Shown one piece after another: positions 44,838-53,130 of a DNA stretch of 64,000 nucleotides. Origin of the DNA: an uncultured Clostridia bacterium (lineage in GTDB: Bacteria; Bacillota; Clostridia; Christensenellales; CAG-138). The position numbers and the translations under genes are program-made. The notes under the pieces are model-generated. The model searched no databases. It was not told where the DNA came from and worked only from the letters and a program-made list of their open reading frames with translations. Position 1 is the stretch's first letter, and each line of letters opens with the position of its first letter. The DNA lies in assembly GCA_944336475.1 (NCBI GenBank), contig CALVLD010000002.1:1-64000 (forward strand), in the 5' to 3' direction.

Positions 44838-45778
44838 AGATAAGCCCTCTCGGCAGCACGGGTATACGGGTCTCAAAGCTCTGCTTTGGCACGCTTACAA
44901 TGGGCCCGTTTCAGGCGGATCTCACCCCTGTACAGGGCGCAGCTTTGTTTGAACGGGCGTTTGAGTATGGCGTAAATTTCATCGACACGGCCGAAATATA
45001 TGAGACATACGCCCATGTCAGGGAGGCGCTGCGCATAAAGCCGGATGCCGTGGTGTGCACGAAAAGCTACTCATATGATGCCGCATCCGCTGAGGCTTCG
45101 TTTGCAAAAGCCGTCAAGGGCATTGGCAGGGAGTATATAGATGTCTTTCTGCTGCACGAGCAGGAGAGTGCGCACACTATCCGTGGCCACGCAGAGGCGA
45201 TAGAATACTTCCTCCGCATGAAAGAGCGGGGATACATAGGTGCATTCGGCCTCTCTACACACTACATAGGCTGCGTAAATGCCACGCTGAAGCACTCTGA
45301 GATACAGGTGGTGTTCCCCCTTATCAACAAAAGGGGGATAGGCATTGCCGACGGTACGGCCGGGGAAATGCTCTCCGCCATACGCGCCGTGCACCAACTG
45401 GGTAAGGGCACCATCGCAATGAAGGCGCTTGGCGGCGGTCACCTGATAACCGAGAGGGAGTCCGCACTTGACTACATACTTGCGCTCGACTGCATCGACG
45501 CCATTGCGATAGGCATGCAGAGCATCGACGAGGTGGAATACGACTGCATAAGGTTTTCGGGCGGGGTGCCGGATGCTGCGCTTGCGGAGCGGCTCGGCGT
45601 CGTAAAACGCCGTCTGTGCATACAGAGCTGGTGTCAGGGCTGCGGCATCTGTGCGGCTGCCTGCCGCAATCATGCCATAAGCATGGTGGACGGCAAGGCG
45701 GTGTGCGACCACACACGCTGTGCGCTTTGTGGATACTGCGCACGGTTGTGTCCCGAATTTAACATCAAGATAATCTGA
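44834..45778 (+). CDS. Aldo/keto reductase with C-terminal 2x[4Fe-4S] ferredoxin domain
   Basis: A 314-residue protein. Residues 1-250 are an aldo/keto reductase barrel (STGIRVSKLCFGTLTMGP, FIDTAEIYETY with the catalytic-type Asp/Tyr, VDVFLLHEQ). Residues 260-314 carry two cluster motifs, CQGCGICAAAC and CALCGYCARLC. Such fused proteins occur in anaerobes and are thought to pass electrons between ferredoxin-like carriers and a substrate; the substrate is unknown. The GTG start overlaps the ireB stop by 4 bp (GTGA), so it is translationally coupled to ireB. Confidence 0.9.
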   Translation: MKISPLGSTGIRVSKLCFGTLTMGPFQADLTPVQGAALFERAFEYGVNFIDTAEIYETYAHVREALRIKPDAVVCTKSYSYDAASAEASFAKAVKGIGREYIDVFLLHEQESAHTIRGHAEAIEYFLRMKERGYIGAFGLSTHYIGCVNATLKHSEIQVVFPLINKRGIGIADGTAGEMLSAIRAVHQLGKGTIAMKALGGGHLITERESALDYILALDCIDAIAIGMQSIDEVEYDCIRFSGGVPDAALAERLGVVKRRLCIQSWCQGCGICAAACRNHAISMVDGKAVCDHTRCALCGYCARLCPEFNIKII

Positions 45779-45791
45779 CAGGGGAGCTTTT

Positions 45792-46223
45792 ATGTACAGA
45801 TACTTTGCCGTGGACGTAGGCGATAGGAGGATAGGCCTTGCCGTCACCGATGCCTTGGGCATGACCGCACAGGGGATAGAGACGTATACCCGTACCGGGA
45901 GTGAAAAGAAGGATGCGGCGTATGTTCGGGCGATGGCTGCCAAGTATGAGCCATGCCGCATAGTGTTTGGCTTACCGCGGAACATGGACGGCAGCTATGG
46001 CCCCCAGTGTGACAAGGTCAGAGCCTTTGCGGAGAGGGTGCTCTGCGGTTGGGACGGGGAGCATGACTTTTACGACGAAAGGCTTTCGACAATGGCGGCA
46101 GAGCGATTCCTCTATGAGGCGGAGCTCAAGTGGCAGCAGCGCCGCAAGGTCATCGATAAAATTGCCGCACAGGTGATACTGGAGGGGTACATGACCCTTC
46201 ACCCAATAAAACAAGATAAATAG
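45792..46223 (+). CDS. ruvX: Holliday junction resolvase-like RuvX (YqgF)
   Basis: A 143-residue RNase H-fold protein. It shows AVDVGDRRIGLAVTD (first acidic residue), FGLPRNMDGSYGPQ, YDERLSTMAAE and KIDKIAAQVILEGYM-like end motifs. The family acts in pre-16S rRNA 5' processing and possibly on recombination intermediates. The ATG follows GGGGAG. It is followed 8 bp later by the DUF1292 gene. Confidence 0.95.
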   Translation: MYRYFAVDVGDRRIGLAVTDALGMTAQGIETYTRTGSEKKDAAYVRAMAAKYEPCRIVFGLPRNMDGSYGPQCDKVRAFAERVLCGWDGEHDFYDERLSTMAAERFLYEAELKWQQRRKVIDKIAAQVILEGYMTLHPIKQDK

Positions 46224-46231
46224 GAGGCGCT

Positions 46232-46543
46232 ATGAGCAACGAGAATATTCACGATATCGATGAAATGGTAAGAATAACGATGATCGACGAGAACGGCAAC
46301 GAGGCTGTGTTCGAGCATGTGCTCACATTCATGTACGAGAACGAGCGCTACATGGCGCTTGCTCCGGAGGATGCCGAGGATGCCGAGGAGGTCGAGATAA
46401 TATTCATGCGCATAGAGCCCCGCAAGCTCGATGGCGAGGACGCCTATGTCTACATCGACAACGAAGTTCTTCAAGAGGAGCTTTTTGATGTATTCATGGA
46501 GCTTCTGAGCGAGGATGACCTGGATGACATGGATGGGGAATGA
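46232..46543 (+). CDS. DUF1292 (UPF0473, YrzB-like) protein
   Basis: A 103-residue, very acidic protein with the DUF1292 pattern: ITMIDENGNEAVFEHVLTF, YMALAPEDAED, EVEIIFMRIE and a tail of D/E. The ireB-ruvX-DUF1292 order is conserved in Firmicutes. Function is unknown. The ATG follows AGGAGG. Confidence 0.93.
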   Translation: MSNENIHDIDEMVRITMIDENGNEAVFEHVLTFMYENERYMALAPEDAEDAEEVEIIFMRIEPRKLDGEDAYVYIDNEVLQEELFDVFMELLSEDDLDDMDGE

Positions 46544-46562
46544 TCTCTCCGCATAGGACTCT

Positions 46563-46597
46563 CACCTCCGCCGAATACTAATGGCGGAGGTGATTTT
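46563..46597 (+). promoter_or_regulatory. Perfect hairpin that contains the Shine-Dalgarno of the next small gene
   Basis: CACCTCCGCC (46563-46572) pairs with GGCGGAGGTG (46583-46592) around a 10-nt loop and is followed by ATTTT. It could be a weak terminator for the ireB operon. But the right arm is also a perfect GGAGGTG site set 5-6 bp before the GTG at 46598. Confidence 0.65.
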
Positions 46598-46768
46598 GTG
46601 AGCAAAAAGAAAAAGCATCCGATCCCAGAGATACCCTTTGATGAGGAGGAGTTCTCCGCAGCATCCTCGAATGACTGCACGGGACTCATGTCGGCAATAC
46701 CCGCCGACATCGACGAGTGGGAGTCCTACTGCGACATAAGGGACGTGACCCCCGAGTACTTCGACTGA
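46598..46768 (+). CDS. Small acidic protein (56 residues), GTG start
   Basis: A 56-residue frame with a lysine-rich N-terminus (SKKKKHPIPEIPFDEEEF), a middle with DCTGLMSAIPAD and a C-terminus ending in SYCDIRDVTPEYFD. It has a perfect GGAGGTGATTTT-GTG start, in the same direction as the DUF1292 gene 54 bp upstream. Composition looks protein-like rather than random. I do not recognise the family. Translation may be controlled by the hairpin over its ribosome-binding site. Confidence 0.6.
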   Translation: MSKKKKHPIPEIPFDEEEFSAASSNDCTGLMSAIPADIDEWESYCDIRDVTPEYFD

Positions 46769-46942
46769 CGAAAAACGGAGCTGTGCACCAGCTTCGGCAA
46801 GACAAAACCGGTTGGCCTAAGCCCCTTCCGGTAAAACGGCAATTCGCAATTCTTCGGAACAGGCACGATCTCGGTCATGCCTGTTCTGCCTTTGACGGCC
46901 AAGTCTGGGGCCATGAAGCCAATGAGGCCGGATGGGTTTCAC
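46769..46942. other. Intergenic stretch with one hairpin
   Basis: 174 bp between convergent genes. A 9-bp inverted repeat GAACAGGCA/TGCCTGTTC (about 46857-46886) is present without a T run. A 62-codon minus-strand frame across it overlaps the 56-residue gene and is not supported. Confidence 0.5.
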
Positions 46943-47728
46943 TTACCGGCCATATTCCGAGCGCTTAATATGCCGCCGTATTTCCGCTTCGTGGACAACA
47001 CAATACGCATAGCTCTCTTTCATAAACTCCGAAATCGTCATAGCGTGGAACATATCCGTCAGAGTATTCAATACTGACTTTCCCCCGACATTCATTGTAT
47101 AGAAGTAAGGATACACGCAGCCTCCGTTTTCTCTCGGAAAGTAGGGATTAATAGAGGACAAGCGCTTATCACTCATGATTGGCTCAACAACTATCTCGCT
47201 CAAGATCCATTTTAATGACGGAGCTTCATATTCATCATATGAATCTCCGAATATCTGATTCCAAACATAAAACCAGACGAAATGGATGATCTCATGGATT
47301 GCCATGCCGATAGCGCCACGCTCACTATTCAAATAGAAAACATCGAAAGTGTGTGATTCTAAAAACCGAGGACAGATGGGGTTCATGGAAATATTGCATA
47401 CCATGTCATTTAGTATAGCGTTGCAGTCCACCTCAAAAGCGTCGGACAGGGCGGCTGCTATTTGCCGCTTGTGCTTTTCCCAATGGCCTGTATATCGCAA
47501 GATTTTTTCGTCAATGGTTGCCTGCTGGTCAACATACGCTTGCCGAAGTATCCGCCCGATATATTTCTTTCTGTCCTCCAATGACAGCGAATTGGCATAC
47601 TCCCGATTCAGCTGTGGATAGAAATGATACAGAGGCGCAGACCAAAAATCTGCGGTATCGTCTGTCTGAAAATCCATGACCCTTTCAACCATGTAATCAA
47701 TGCCGGGATTTCTTACCTGTAGTTCCAT
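46943..47728 (-). CDS. Putative zinc metalloprotease-like protein (HExxH)
   Basis: A 261-residue protein I cannot assign to a named family. The motif AIHEIIHFVW (about residues 142-151) fits a gluzincin HExxH zinc site, with SEIVVEP about 35 residues on as a possible third ligand (Glu). The N-terminus is helical and charged, and there is no signal peptide or membrane helix, so it would be cytoplasmic. Third-position base use is more AT-rich than in neighbouring genes, which hints at acquisition. The ATG at 47728 lies behind GAAGGTG. The function is not known. Confidence 0.75.
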   Translation of the reverse strand: MELQVRNPGIDYMVERVMDFQTDDTADFWSAPLYHFYPQLNREYANSLSLEDRKKYIGRILRQAYVDQQATIDEKILRYTGHWEKHKRQIAAALSDAFEVDCNAILNDMVCNISMNPICPRFLESHTFDVFYLNSERGAIGMAIHEIIHFVWFYVWNQIFGDSYDEYEAPSLKWILSEIVVEPIMSDKRLSSINPYFPRENGGCVYPYFYTMNVGGKSVLNTLTDMFHAMTISEFMKESYAYCVVHEAEIRRHIKRSEYGR

Positions 47729-47785
47729 AGGCCGTTCACCTTCGCTTTCTGTTTTCTGTTGGCGGGGCTCCTACCGCCGAGTGAA

Positions 47786-48001
47786 TTAGGTGACGTTGTG
47801 CGTTAATTCAAAATACAAGGATGCGAATTTTTCGTCCCGAAGGTATCCTGACATCGTCTTTTCCATAAAATCCAAGCGCTTATAGAGAGCAATTGCCCTT
47901 CGTTTTTTGAACAGGGTCAACCCCCACGGCCTTTGCTTCGTTCTTAAGGACTCTGGCAATGGCATACATAGGATATACCTTTTCCTCGTGCAAAAGCAAA
48001 C
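47786..48001 (-). pseudogene. Decayed GNAT acetyltransferase fragment
   Basis: On the minus strand two frames joined by a frameshift read as the end of a GNAT acetyltransferase. The first is LLHEEKVYPMYAIARVLKNE and onward to about 47895. The second is AIALYKRLDF through to LYFELTHNVT and a stop at 47786. The break falls in a short A-rich run. No N-terminal half is found upstream on this strand, so it is a truncated and frameshifted remnant. Confidence 0.7.
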
Positions 48002-48245
48002 GGCTCTATGCCCAGTGCTGCACGGTGGTCATGCTACGGATTGATTGCACAAAAGGATTCACCGCAGTAAGTATCACCCCAAAACTACTGTGGCGGCTCG
48101 CATTTGGTCTGATAGGTTCGATTCACGCATGCCAATCCGGACTGATGCAATTGGAAAAGTCGACAAACTGCATCACATCACCGCATGCCCATCATGTCTG
48201 CACATTGCGAAGATCTGTTTCACATGTTTCTCTGACAGTAATCAT
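48002..48245. other. Unassigned sequence between gene remnants
   Basis: About 240 bp beside the acetyltransferase remnant. Short plus-strand frames exist, but none has a ribosome-binding site or recognisable domain. It is probably further decayed material. Confidence 0.4.
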
Positions 48246-49196
48246 TCAGATTTCCTCCGCAGGACTGTTAATCTTTGCGTATGTACGCCCTAGTGGGGCG
48301 TCAAAACCGAGCGCTTGATACATCCCCTCGTCGCAAGGAGAGCAGCAGACAGTCAAGCTTGAAAGCCCTTGCTCACGACTCCACGCTTGCGCGGACCTGA
48401 CAAGCTCTCTTGCAATGCCTCTTTTGCGAAACGCAGGCTCCACATAGAAGTCGTCAAAAACGCCCATGTCCGTACAGGCAAGGGTAGAGAAGCACTTGAC
48501 CACGCTGCACATTCCAACTGCCCGACAGCTGCGCTTGGCAAGGAAGAACGTGATTCTGCCATCCCTAATGGCCTGGGAGAGCTGCGCTTGTTCTCCGACC
48601 GCAAGCGGATGCTCGCCGATCTCCTTCAAAAAACCGTTCTCCAGCTTTTTAAGCTGCCAATCGTCAGGCTCAGATAGGACTTCAACCGTGATCGGGACAG
48701 CTTCCACGGGCGGAAGCATCATCAGCGGCTCTCCCCACTGATCTGCACCGTTTTCCGTAAAACCGATGCGTTCCCAAAAACGCCGCCGGCGGACGTCGCT
48801 TCCGCAGTTCAGTTCTGCATACTGTGCGCCGTTGGCTTTTGCCCAGTTCAGCAGCACCTTGGCGCACTGCGTGCCGGTTCCGCTGCCCCGAAACTCCGGG
48901 TAGACGCAAAACTCCATAATGAAGCATTTGCCATCCTCCGTTGTGTAGATGACCGGCAAGGCAAATCCGATGTCCCGGCCCTCCCGATTGAAAAACAGGT
49001 AATAGCATCGATCCTGCGGCCTGTCGTGCACCTGCTGAATCTGTGACCGATATTGCGCATCGTTCAGAAAGTATTCTAAATCTTCATCCTCAGAGGTCGT
49101 GAAAATATCCCGTTTGTGATAGGTGTGAAGCTGCTCCCAAAAAAGAGCGACGTCTTCCGGCCTGACTGCTTCACGGATGGTGATTTGATTCTCCAT
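48246..49196 (-). CDS. Tandem GNAT-domain acetyltransferase
   Basis: A 316-residue protein with two GNAT folds. The first (about 1-160) carries the acetyl-CoA loop YPEFRGSGTGTQ. The second (about 180-316) has EPAFRKRGIARELV and ends with the ALGF-like motif YQALGFDAPLGRTY. Two-domain GNATs include aminoglycoside and small-molecule acetyltransferases; the substrate is open. The ATG at 49196 lies behind GGAGG; the frame extends to 49286 without a site. It sits in a loose accessory region next to a decayed GNAT gene. Confidence 0.85.
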   Translation of the reverse strand: MENQITIREAVRPEDVALFWEQLHTYHKRDIFTTSEDEDLEYFLNDAQYRSQIQQVHDRPQDRCYYLFFNREGRDIGFALPVIYTTEDGKCFIMEFCVYPEFRGSGTGTQCAKVLLNWAKANGAQYAELNCGSDVRRRRFWERIGFTENGADQWGEPLMMLPPVEAVPITVEVLSEPDDWQLKKLENGFLKEIGEHPLAVGEQAQLSQAIRDGRITFFLAKRSCRAVGMCSVVKCFSTLACTDMGVFDDFYVEPAFRKRGIARELVRSAQAWSREQGLSSLTVCCSPCDEGMYQALGFDAPLGRTYAKINSPAEEI

Positions 49197-49704
49197 TTTT
49201 ATTTCCTCCAAAATTTTGATTCGGAGGGTTAGGAAGCGTGAACCCTCCACACACGATCCAACCGCATAAAAAACCACCCTTTCCATAAAAACTGTATTTG
49301 TACATCTAAGCTGAGATTATGCTTTTTTGCATCCTGTCAGATGGCGTCAGCTTATACGCACGCATTATTATACACGGCTGCCGCCTGCTTTTCAATGCTC
49401 ACCCCATGCTCTCTGGTTAAAGCGCAACTTTTCGGCAAACGATCCGCCAAACAAGGGGAGACCTACCCTGCCAAGTGACGGCACAGCTTTTGCCGGAAAT
49501 AGTCATAGGCTTGGCGAAATAGTTTTCCATAGGGCGAAAAAACTTATAAAACAACATCTTTGTGATCCATGAAATTGATGCATGGAAAAGTGCGGATTCT
49601 TCGTCTCCACTCCGTTTCGCACCGATGGGTCAAATCGTATGCGCTCATATCCGGACAGAGGTTTACAGGGCAGTAAATAGGCGATTTTCATTTCCAATAT
49701 GCAC
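49197..49704. other. Gap without a supported gene
   Basis: About 500 bp. A perfect 8-bp inverted repeat GGAGGGTT/AACCCTCC lies at about 49222-49247, in the leader of the tandem GNAT gene. Short frames on both strands lack ribosome-binding sites, and the longest on the minus strand runs through the serpin terminator. Nothing else is recognised. Confidence 0.5.
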
Positions 49705-49743
49705 AAAAACAGACGGCGTTCAACCTGAGTTGAGCGCCGCCTG
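49705..49743 (-). terminator. Terminator downstream of the serpin gene
   Basis: A 14-position stem (49710-49723 with 49730-49743, two mismatches) is followed on the minus strand by TTTTTGTG. It lies about 150 bp after the serpin stop. Confidence 0.8.
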
Positions 49744-49892
49744 TTGGGCTCGATACTGTCTGGGGTTGCCAAACCGGCTTTCTTTGCGCATGGGACTTTT
49801 ATACTTCGGCGCACCGTCTCACATTTGCAAACGGAGGCTAAATGCTCATATCCCAACGGTTACTGTAACGACCTCGCTTTATATGCGCGCTA

Positions 49893-51155
49893 TCAGCGGC
49901 TGATGTTATTGGTTATGCTGACGAACAGCACCGTGCCGGTGGGAACGTGATAGATGACCGTCGCATAGGGACGGTTGCACTCCATTATGTAAGCCGGCTC
50001 AAACAGCCCGCGCTCGATGGTGATGCCGCTTGCGGCGGCAGCCGTTGTGCCCGTCTGGGTGATGGAAAGGGACGCACCCTGAAGTATCTGCCCCACGGAT
50101 CCGCTCTCGGCAAGCATACCGGAGAAGTCCCAATCCGCCGTATCCGCAAAGCCAAGCTTATCGAGCATGGGCATCATGTCAATTGTATTGTTGAGCTCGA
50201 GCTTGGGCATGCTGAGATAAAGCCTTGCATCGGAGCACTCGTCCCAGCGCCCCATCAGAGTGGATGCCGCCTGCTGAGGGGAATAGCCCTTTTCGGGCAG
50301 TATGACCGCCATGGCATAGTCGCCGCTGTATGGGATTATCGCCATTTCGCCGCAGTCAAAATCGCCGTAGGCGTACTCGCCGTTTGTGAATATCATGCCG
50401 ACCTGCTGTATCCCCTCGGTACCGCTAAAGCTCGAAAGCTGACGGAGGGCCTGAAACTCCTGCTCCCAGTTGAGATCAAGTGTGAGAGTAGAAGCCAGAA
50501 GCACGGAGGTGTTAGAGCTTATCTCGTTGAACAGCGAGGGTATCAGCCCATTGGTGCTGTCGTTGATCCAGCTGTTTATTTCGATGAGAGCGGCCTCGGG
50601 GTTGGTGAAATCCAACGTGCCTACGGAGGCGCTGTAGCAGTCTGCCACGAGATTTGCATAATCGGTGCTGATCTGACAGCTGCTGTCTGCTATGACCGCA
50701 CTGTGCATATGCACGCCTCGGCTGCTCCCAAACATCTGCATAAGGCTTGCGATGCTGCTGTTTGCACCATCCCTTGTGAGACCGGGGCATACAACATCCA
50801 TAATGGCATTCATCGTCTCGGTATCACCGCCGTTTGCGGCAAGCTGGAACGCAACACGGATGGAAAGAGGGGATATCACGCCTGACCAGTTTTCATCTAA
50901 CGCATTTATCAAGTTGACGGCAAATGCGGTGTCTGCGGCTCGGTATCCCTCGCTTACATCGCCGGAAGCGTATGATGTGCCCGTTGAAAGCAGCGTGATG
51001 CCCGTTGCCTCACCGGGCTGATTTATATAGGCGCCGACAACCTTGCCGGTATCGGCCGAAGGGGCGTTGGCCTGCTGATCGGGCTTTGTGCAGCCGATTG
51101 CGGCAAAGGTGAACACTGCCGCCATGATGAATGCTAAAAATCCCTTGAACCTCAT
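49893..51155 (-). CDS. Serpin-family lipoprotein (protease inhibitor)
   Basis: A 420-residue protein with a lipoprotein signal (FAAIGC, cysteine 22 lipidated). A short linker and a complete serpin fold follow. The hinge GTTAAAAS and the end motif NRPYATVIYHVPTGTVLFVSI are typical of inhibitory serpins. The short residues P15-P9 of the hinge permit loop insertion; counting from it puts Arg-Gly at about P2-P1. It is anchored outside the cell, so it probably protects surface or secreted proteins from host or competitor serine proteases. The ATG at 51155 is 9 bp behind GGAG; the ATG three codons earlier is too close to it. Confidence 0.92.
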   Translation of the reverse strand: MRFKGFLAFIMAAVFTFAAIGCTKPDQQANAPSADTGKVVGAYINQPGEATGITLLSTGTSYASGDVSEGYRAADTAFAVNLINALDENWSGVISPLSIRVAFQLAANGGDTETMNAIMDVVCPGLTRDGANSSIASLMQMFGSSRGVHMHSAVIADSSCQISTDYANLVADCYSASVGTLDFTNPEAALIEINSWINDSTNGLIPSLFNEISSNTSVLLASTLTLDLNWEQEFQALRQLSSFSGTEGIQQVGMIFTNGEYAYGDFDCGEMAIIPYSGDYAMAVILPEKGYSPQQAASTLMGRWDECSDARLYLSMPKLELNNTIDMMPMLDKLGFADTADWDFSGMLAESGSVGQILQGASLSITQTGTTAAAASGITIERGLFEPAYIMECNRPYATVIYHVPTGTVLFVSITNNISR

Positions 51156-51232
51156 AATGTACATCTCCGATCACATAGAATCAAATGGCACAAAACCATT
51201 CTAACAATATAACGCAGCAAGTGCAATAAGGG

Positions 51233-51261
51233 TTCCCTTTTTTTCAAAAAAAGTTTATAAT
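51233..51261 (+). promoter_or_regulatory. Promoter of uvrC operon, apparently leaderless
   Basis: TATAAT at 51256-51261 ends six bases before the uvrC ATG. The -35 region (TTCCCT, 51233-51238, 17-bp spacer) is weak. Transcription should start at the A of the start codon. Confidence 0.65.
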
Positions 51262-51267
51262 GGACGT

Positions 51268-53130
51268 ATGAACAGGGTGATAGAGGACAAATTGAAGCTC
51301 CTGCCGGACAAGCCGGGCGTGTACCGCATGTATAACGTCCTGGGTGAGATAATCTACGTCGGCAAGGCGGTAAACCTTAAGAACAGGGTAAGGCAGTATT
51401 TCCAAGCCTCACGGAATATGCCCGCCAAGGTAGAGGCTATGGTCTCCAACGTAGCCGACTTTGAGTTTACCATCACCGCAAGCGAGGCCGAGGCTTTGAA
51501 TCTTGAATGCAACATGATAAAGCAGTACAGCCCACGCTACAACGTTCTGCTTAAGGATGACAAACGCTTCCCCTATGTCCGCATAGATTTTCAAAAGGAC
51601 TTTCCTCGGCCGGAGGTGGTTCGCAGGGTAAAAAAGGACGGAGCAAAATACTACGGCCCATACCTGTCGGGCATTGCTCTAAGGGAGGCAATGACGGCTA
51701 TAAGGGAGTATTTCCCCGTGCGCCACTGCAAAAAGGATATCCAAAAGGCCATCGCCAGGCGTGAACGCCCCTGTCTTATGTACCATGTGGGCAAGTGCTG
51801 CGCCCCGTGCACGGGTAATGTCACAAGGGAGGAGTACCATGCCTATCTGGAGGAGATTGCCTCCTTCCTTCAGGGACGCTGCAAGCCCTTTACCGACAAG
51901 CTTCGTGAGCGTATGCTCGAAGCATCCGAGAACATGGAGTTTGAGCGTGCGGCCGTGTTAAGGGATAGGATACGGGCTATGGAGCTGCTGTCCGAAAAGC
52001 AGCGCGCCGCAACCACCGTGGTCAATAGCTACGATGTGTTTGCCGTTGCCCGTGACGATATAAACACCGTCGTATACGGCATGCTCATGCGTGACGGCAA
52101 TGTCGTGTCGGCGGAAAGCTATTTTGTGACCGCCAATGATGAGCCGGAAGGGGAGATAATGGCGTCGTTCATAGCCCAGTTCTATGTCGATTCCGGATAT
52201 GTTCCACACGAGATAGTCTGCCGCATCATGCCGGACGGTGGCGAAACACTCACCGAATGGCTGCGCAAGACCTGCGGACATGCAGTGAAGCTCGTCTGTC
52301 CACAAAGGGGGGAGAAGAAGCAGCTCGCGGAGCTTGCGTACATGAACGGCGTTGAGGCGCTCAAACGCAAGCTCGAGCTCACGCGCAGGGAGTGGGAAAG
52401 GGGCGAGGGGGCTCTGCTCGAGCTCTCCCAAACTGTTGGAATGGATACCGTACCTATGCGCATGGAGTGCTTCGACAACTCCCATTTCCAAGGGCGTGAC
52501 ACGGTGGGCTCCATGGTGGTATTTATAAACGGCAAGCCCGAAAAGTCGCTGTACAGACGATTCCGCACCAAGCAGAATACGGATGGTGACGACTACCTTG
52601 CCATGAGGGAACATCTCGCCAGGCGGTTCGAAAGGGCGGTTCAGGGGGATGACAAATTTGCCGACCTGCCCGATCTGCTCATAGTCGATGGCGGCAGGGG
52701 CCAGCTAAATGTCGCACTTGAGGTACTGGAGAAATTCGGCCTCTCGTACATACCGGCAATTGGCCTTGCCGAGCGTAATGAGGAGATAATACTGCCCGAT
52801 TCGGATGAGCCCATAGCCCTGCCTAAGAACTCAAGCGTGCTCCACCTGCTGCAGCGCATAAGGGACGAGGCGCACCGGTTTGCAATCACATACCACAGGA
52901 GCATGCGTGCAAAGTCAACGCTGTACTCGGTGCTGCAGGAGATACCCGGCATAGGCGAAAAGCGCAGACGTTCGCTGTTCGACAGGTTCCTTACCATCGA
53001 TGCGATAAAGGCTGCCACCGTGGAGGAGCTCCGTGCTGCGGACTGCATGAATATCAGCTCTGCACAGGCGGTGTATGACTACTTTAATGGAGAGAGGGCA
53101 ACGGATGAGATACAAACTTCTGGCGATTGA
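51268..53130 (+). CDS. uvrC: Excinuclease ABC subunit UvrC
   Basis: A 620-residue nucleotide excision repair nuclease. The N-terminal GIY-YIG domain (GVYRMYN...EIIYVGKAVNLKNRV) makes the 3' cut. A UVR helix pair (about 200-240) contacts UvrB. The RNase H-like domain with DNSHFQGRDTVGSMVVF and LLIVDGGRGQL makes the 5' cut, and a C-terminal HhH pair follows (IPGIGEKRRRSLF). The start MNRVIEDKLKLLPDKPGVY is canonical, but no Shine-Dalgarno precedes it. It heads an operon with a HAD phosphatase, a ROK kinase and an Ntn-like protein. Confidence 0.96.
   Translation: MNRVIEDKLKLLPDKPGVYRMYNVLGEIIYVGKAVNLKNRVRQYFQASRNMPAKVEAMVSNVADFEFTITASEAEALNLECNMIKQYSPRYNVLLKDDKRFPYVRIDFQKDFPRPEVVRRVKKDGAKYYGPYLSGIALREAMTAIREYFPVRHCKKDIQKAIARRERPCLMYHVGKCCAPCTGNVTREEYHAYLEEIASFLQGRCKPFTDKLRERMLEASENMEFERAAVLRDRIRAMELLSEKQRAATTVVNSYDVFAVARDDINTVVYGMLMRDGNVVSAESYFVTANDEPEGEIMASFIAQFYVDSGYVPHEIVCRIMPDGGETLTEWLRKTCGHAVKLVCPQRGEKKQLAELAYMNGVEALKRKLELTRREWERGEGALLELSQTVGMDTVPMRMECFDNSHFQGRDTVGSMVVFINGKPEKSLYRRFRTKQNTDGDDYLAMREHLARRFERAVQGDDKFADLPDLLIVDGGRGQLNVALEVLEKFGLSYIPAIGLAERNEEIILPDSDEPIALPKNSSVLHLLQRIRDEAHRFAITYHRSMRAKSTLYSVLQEIPGIGEKRRRSLFDRFLTIDAIKAATVEELRAADCMNISSAQAVYDYFNGERATDEIQTSGD

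Noticed and set aside
49503-49856. A 117-codon minus-strand frame after the serpin gene
   Set aside because: It reads straight through a strong terminator hairpin and has no ribosome-binding site.
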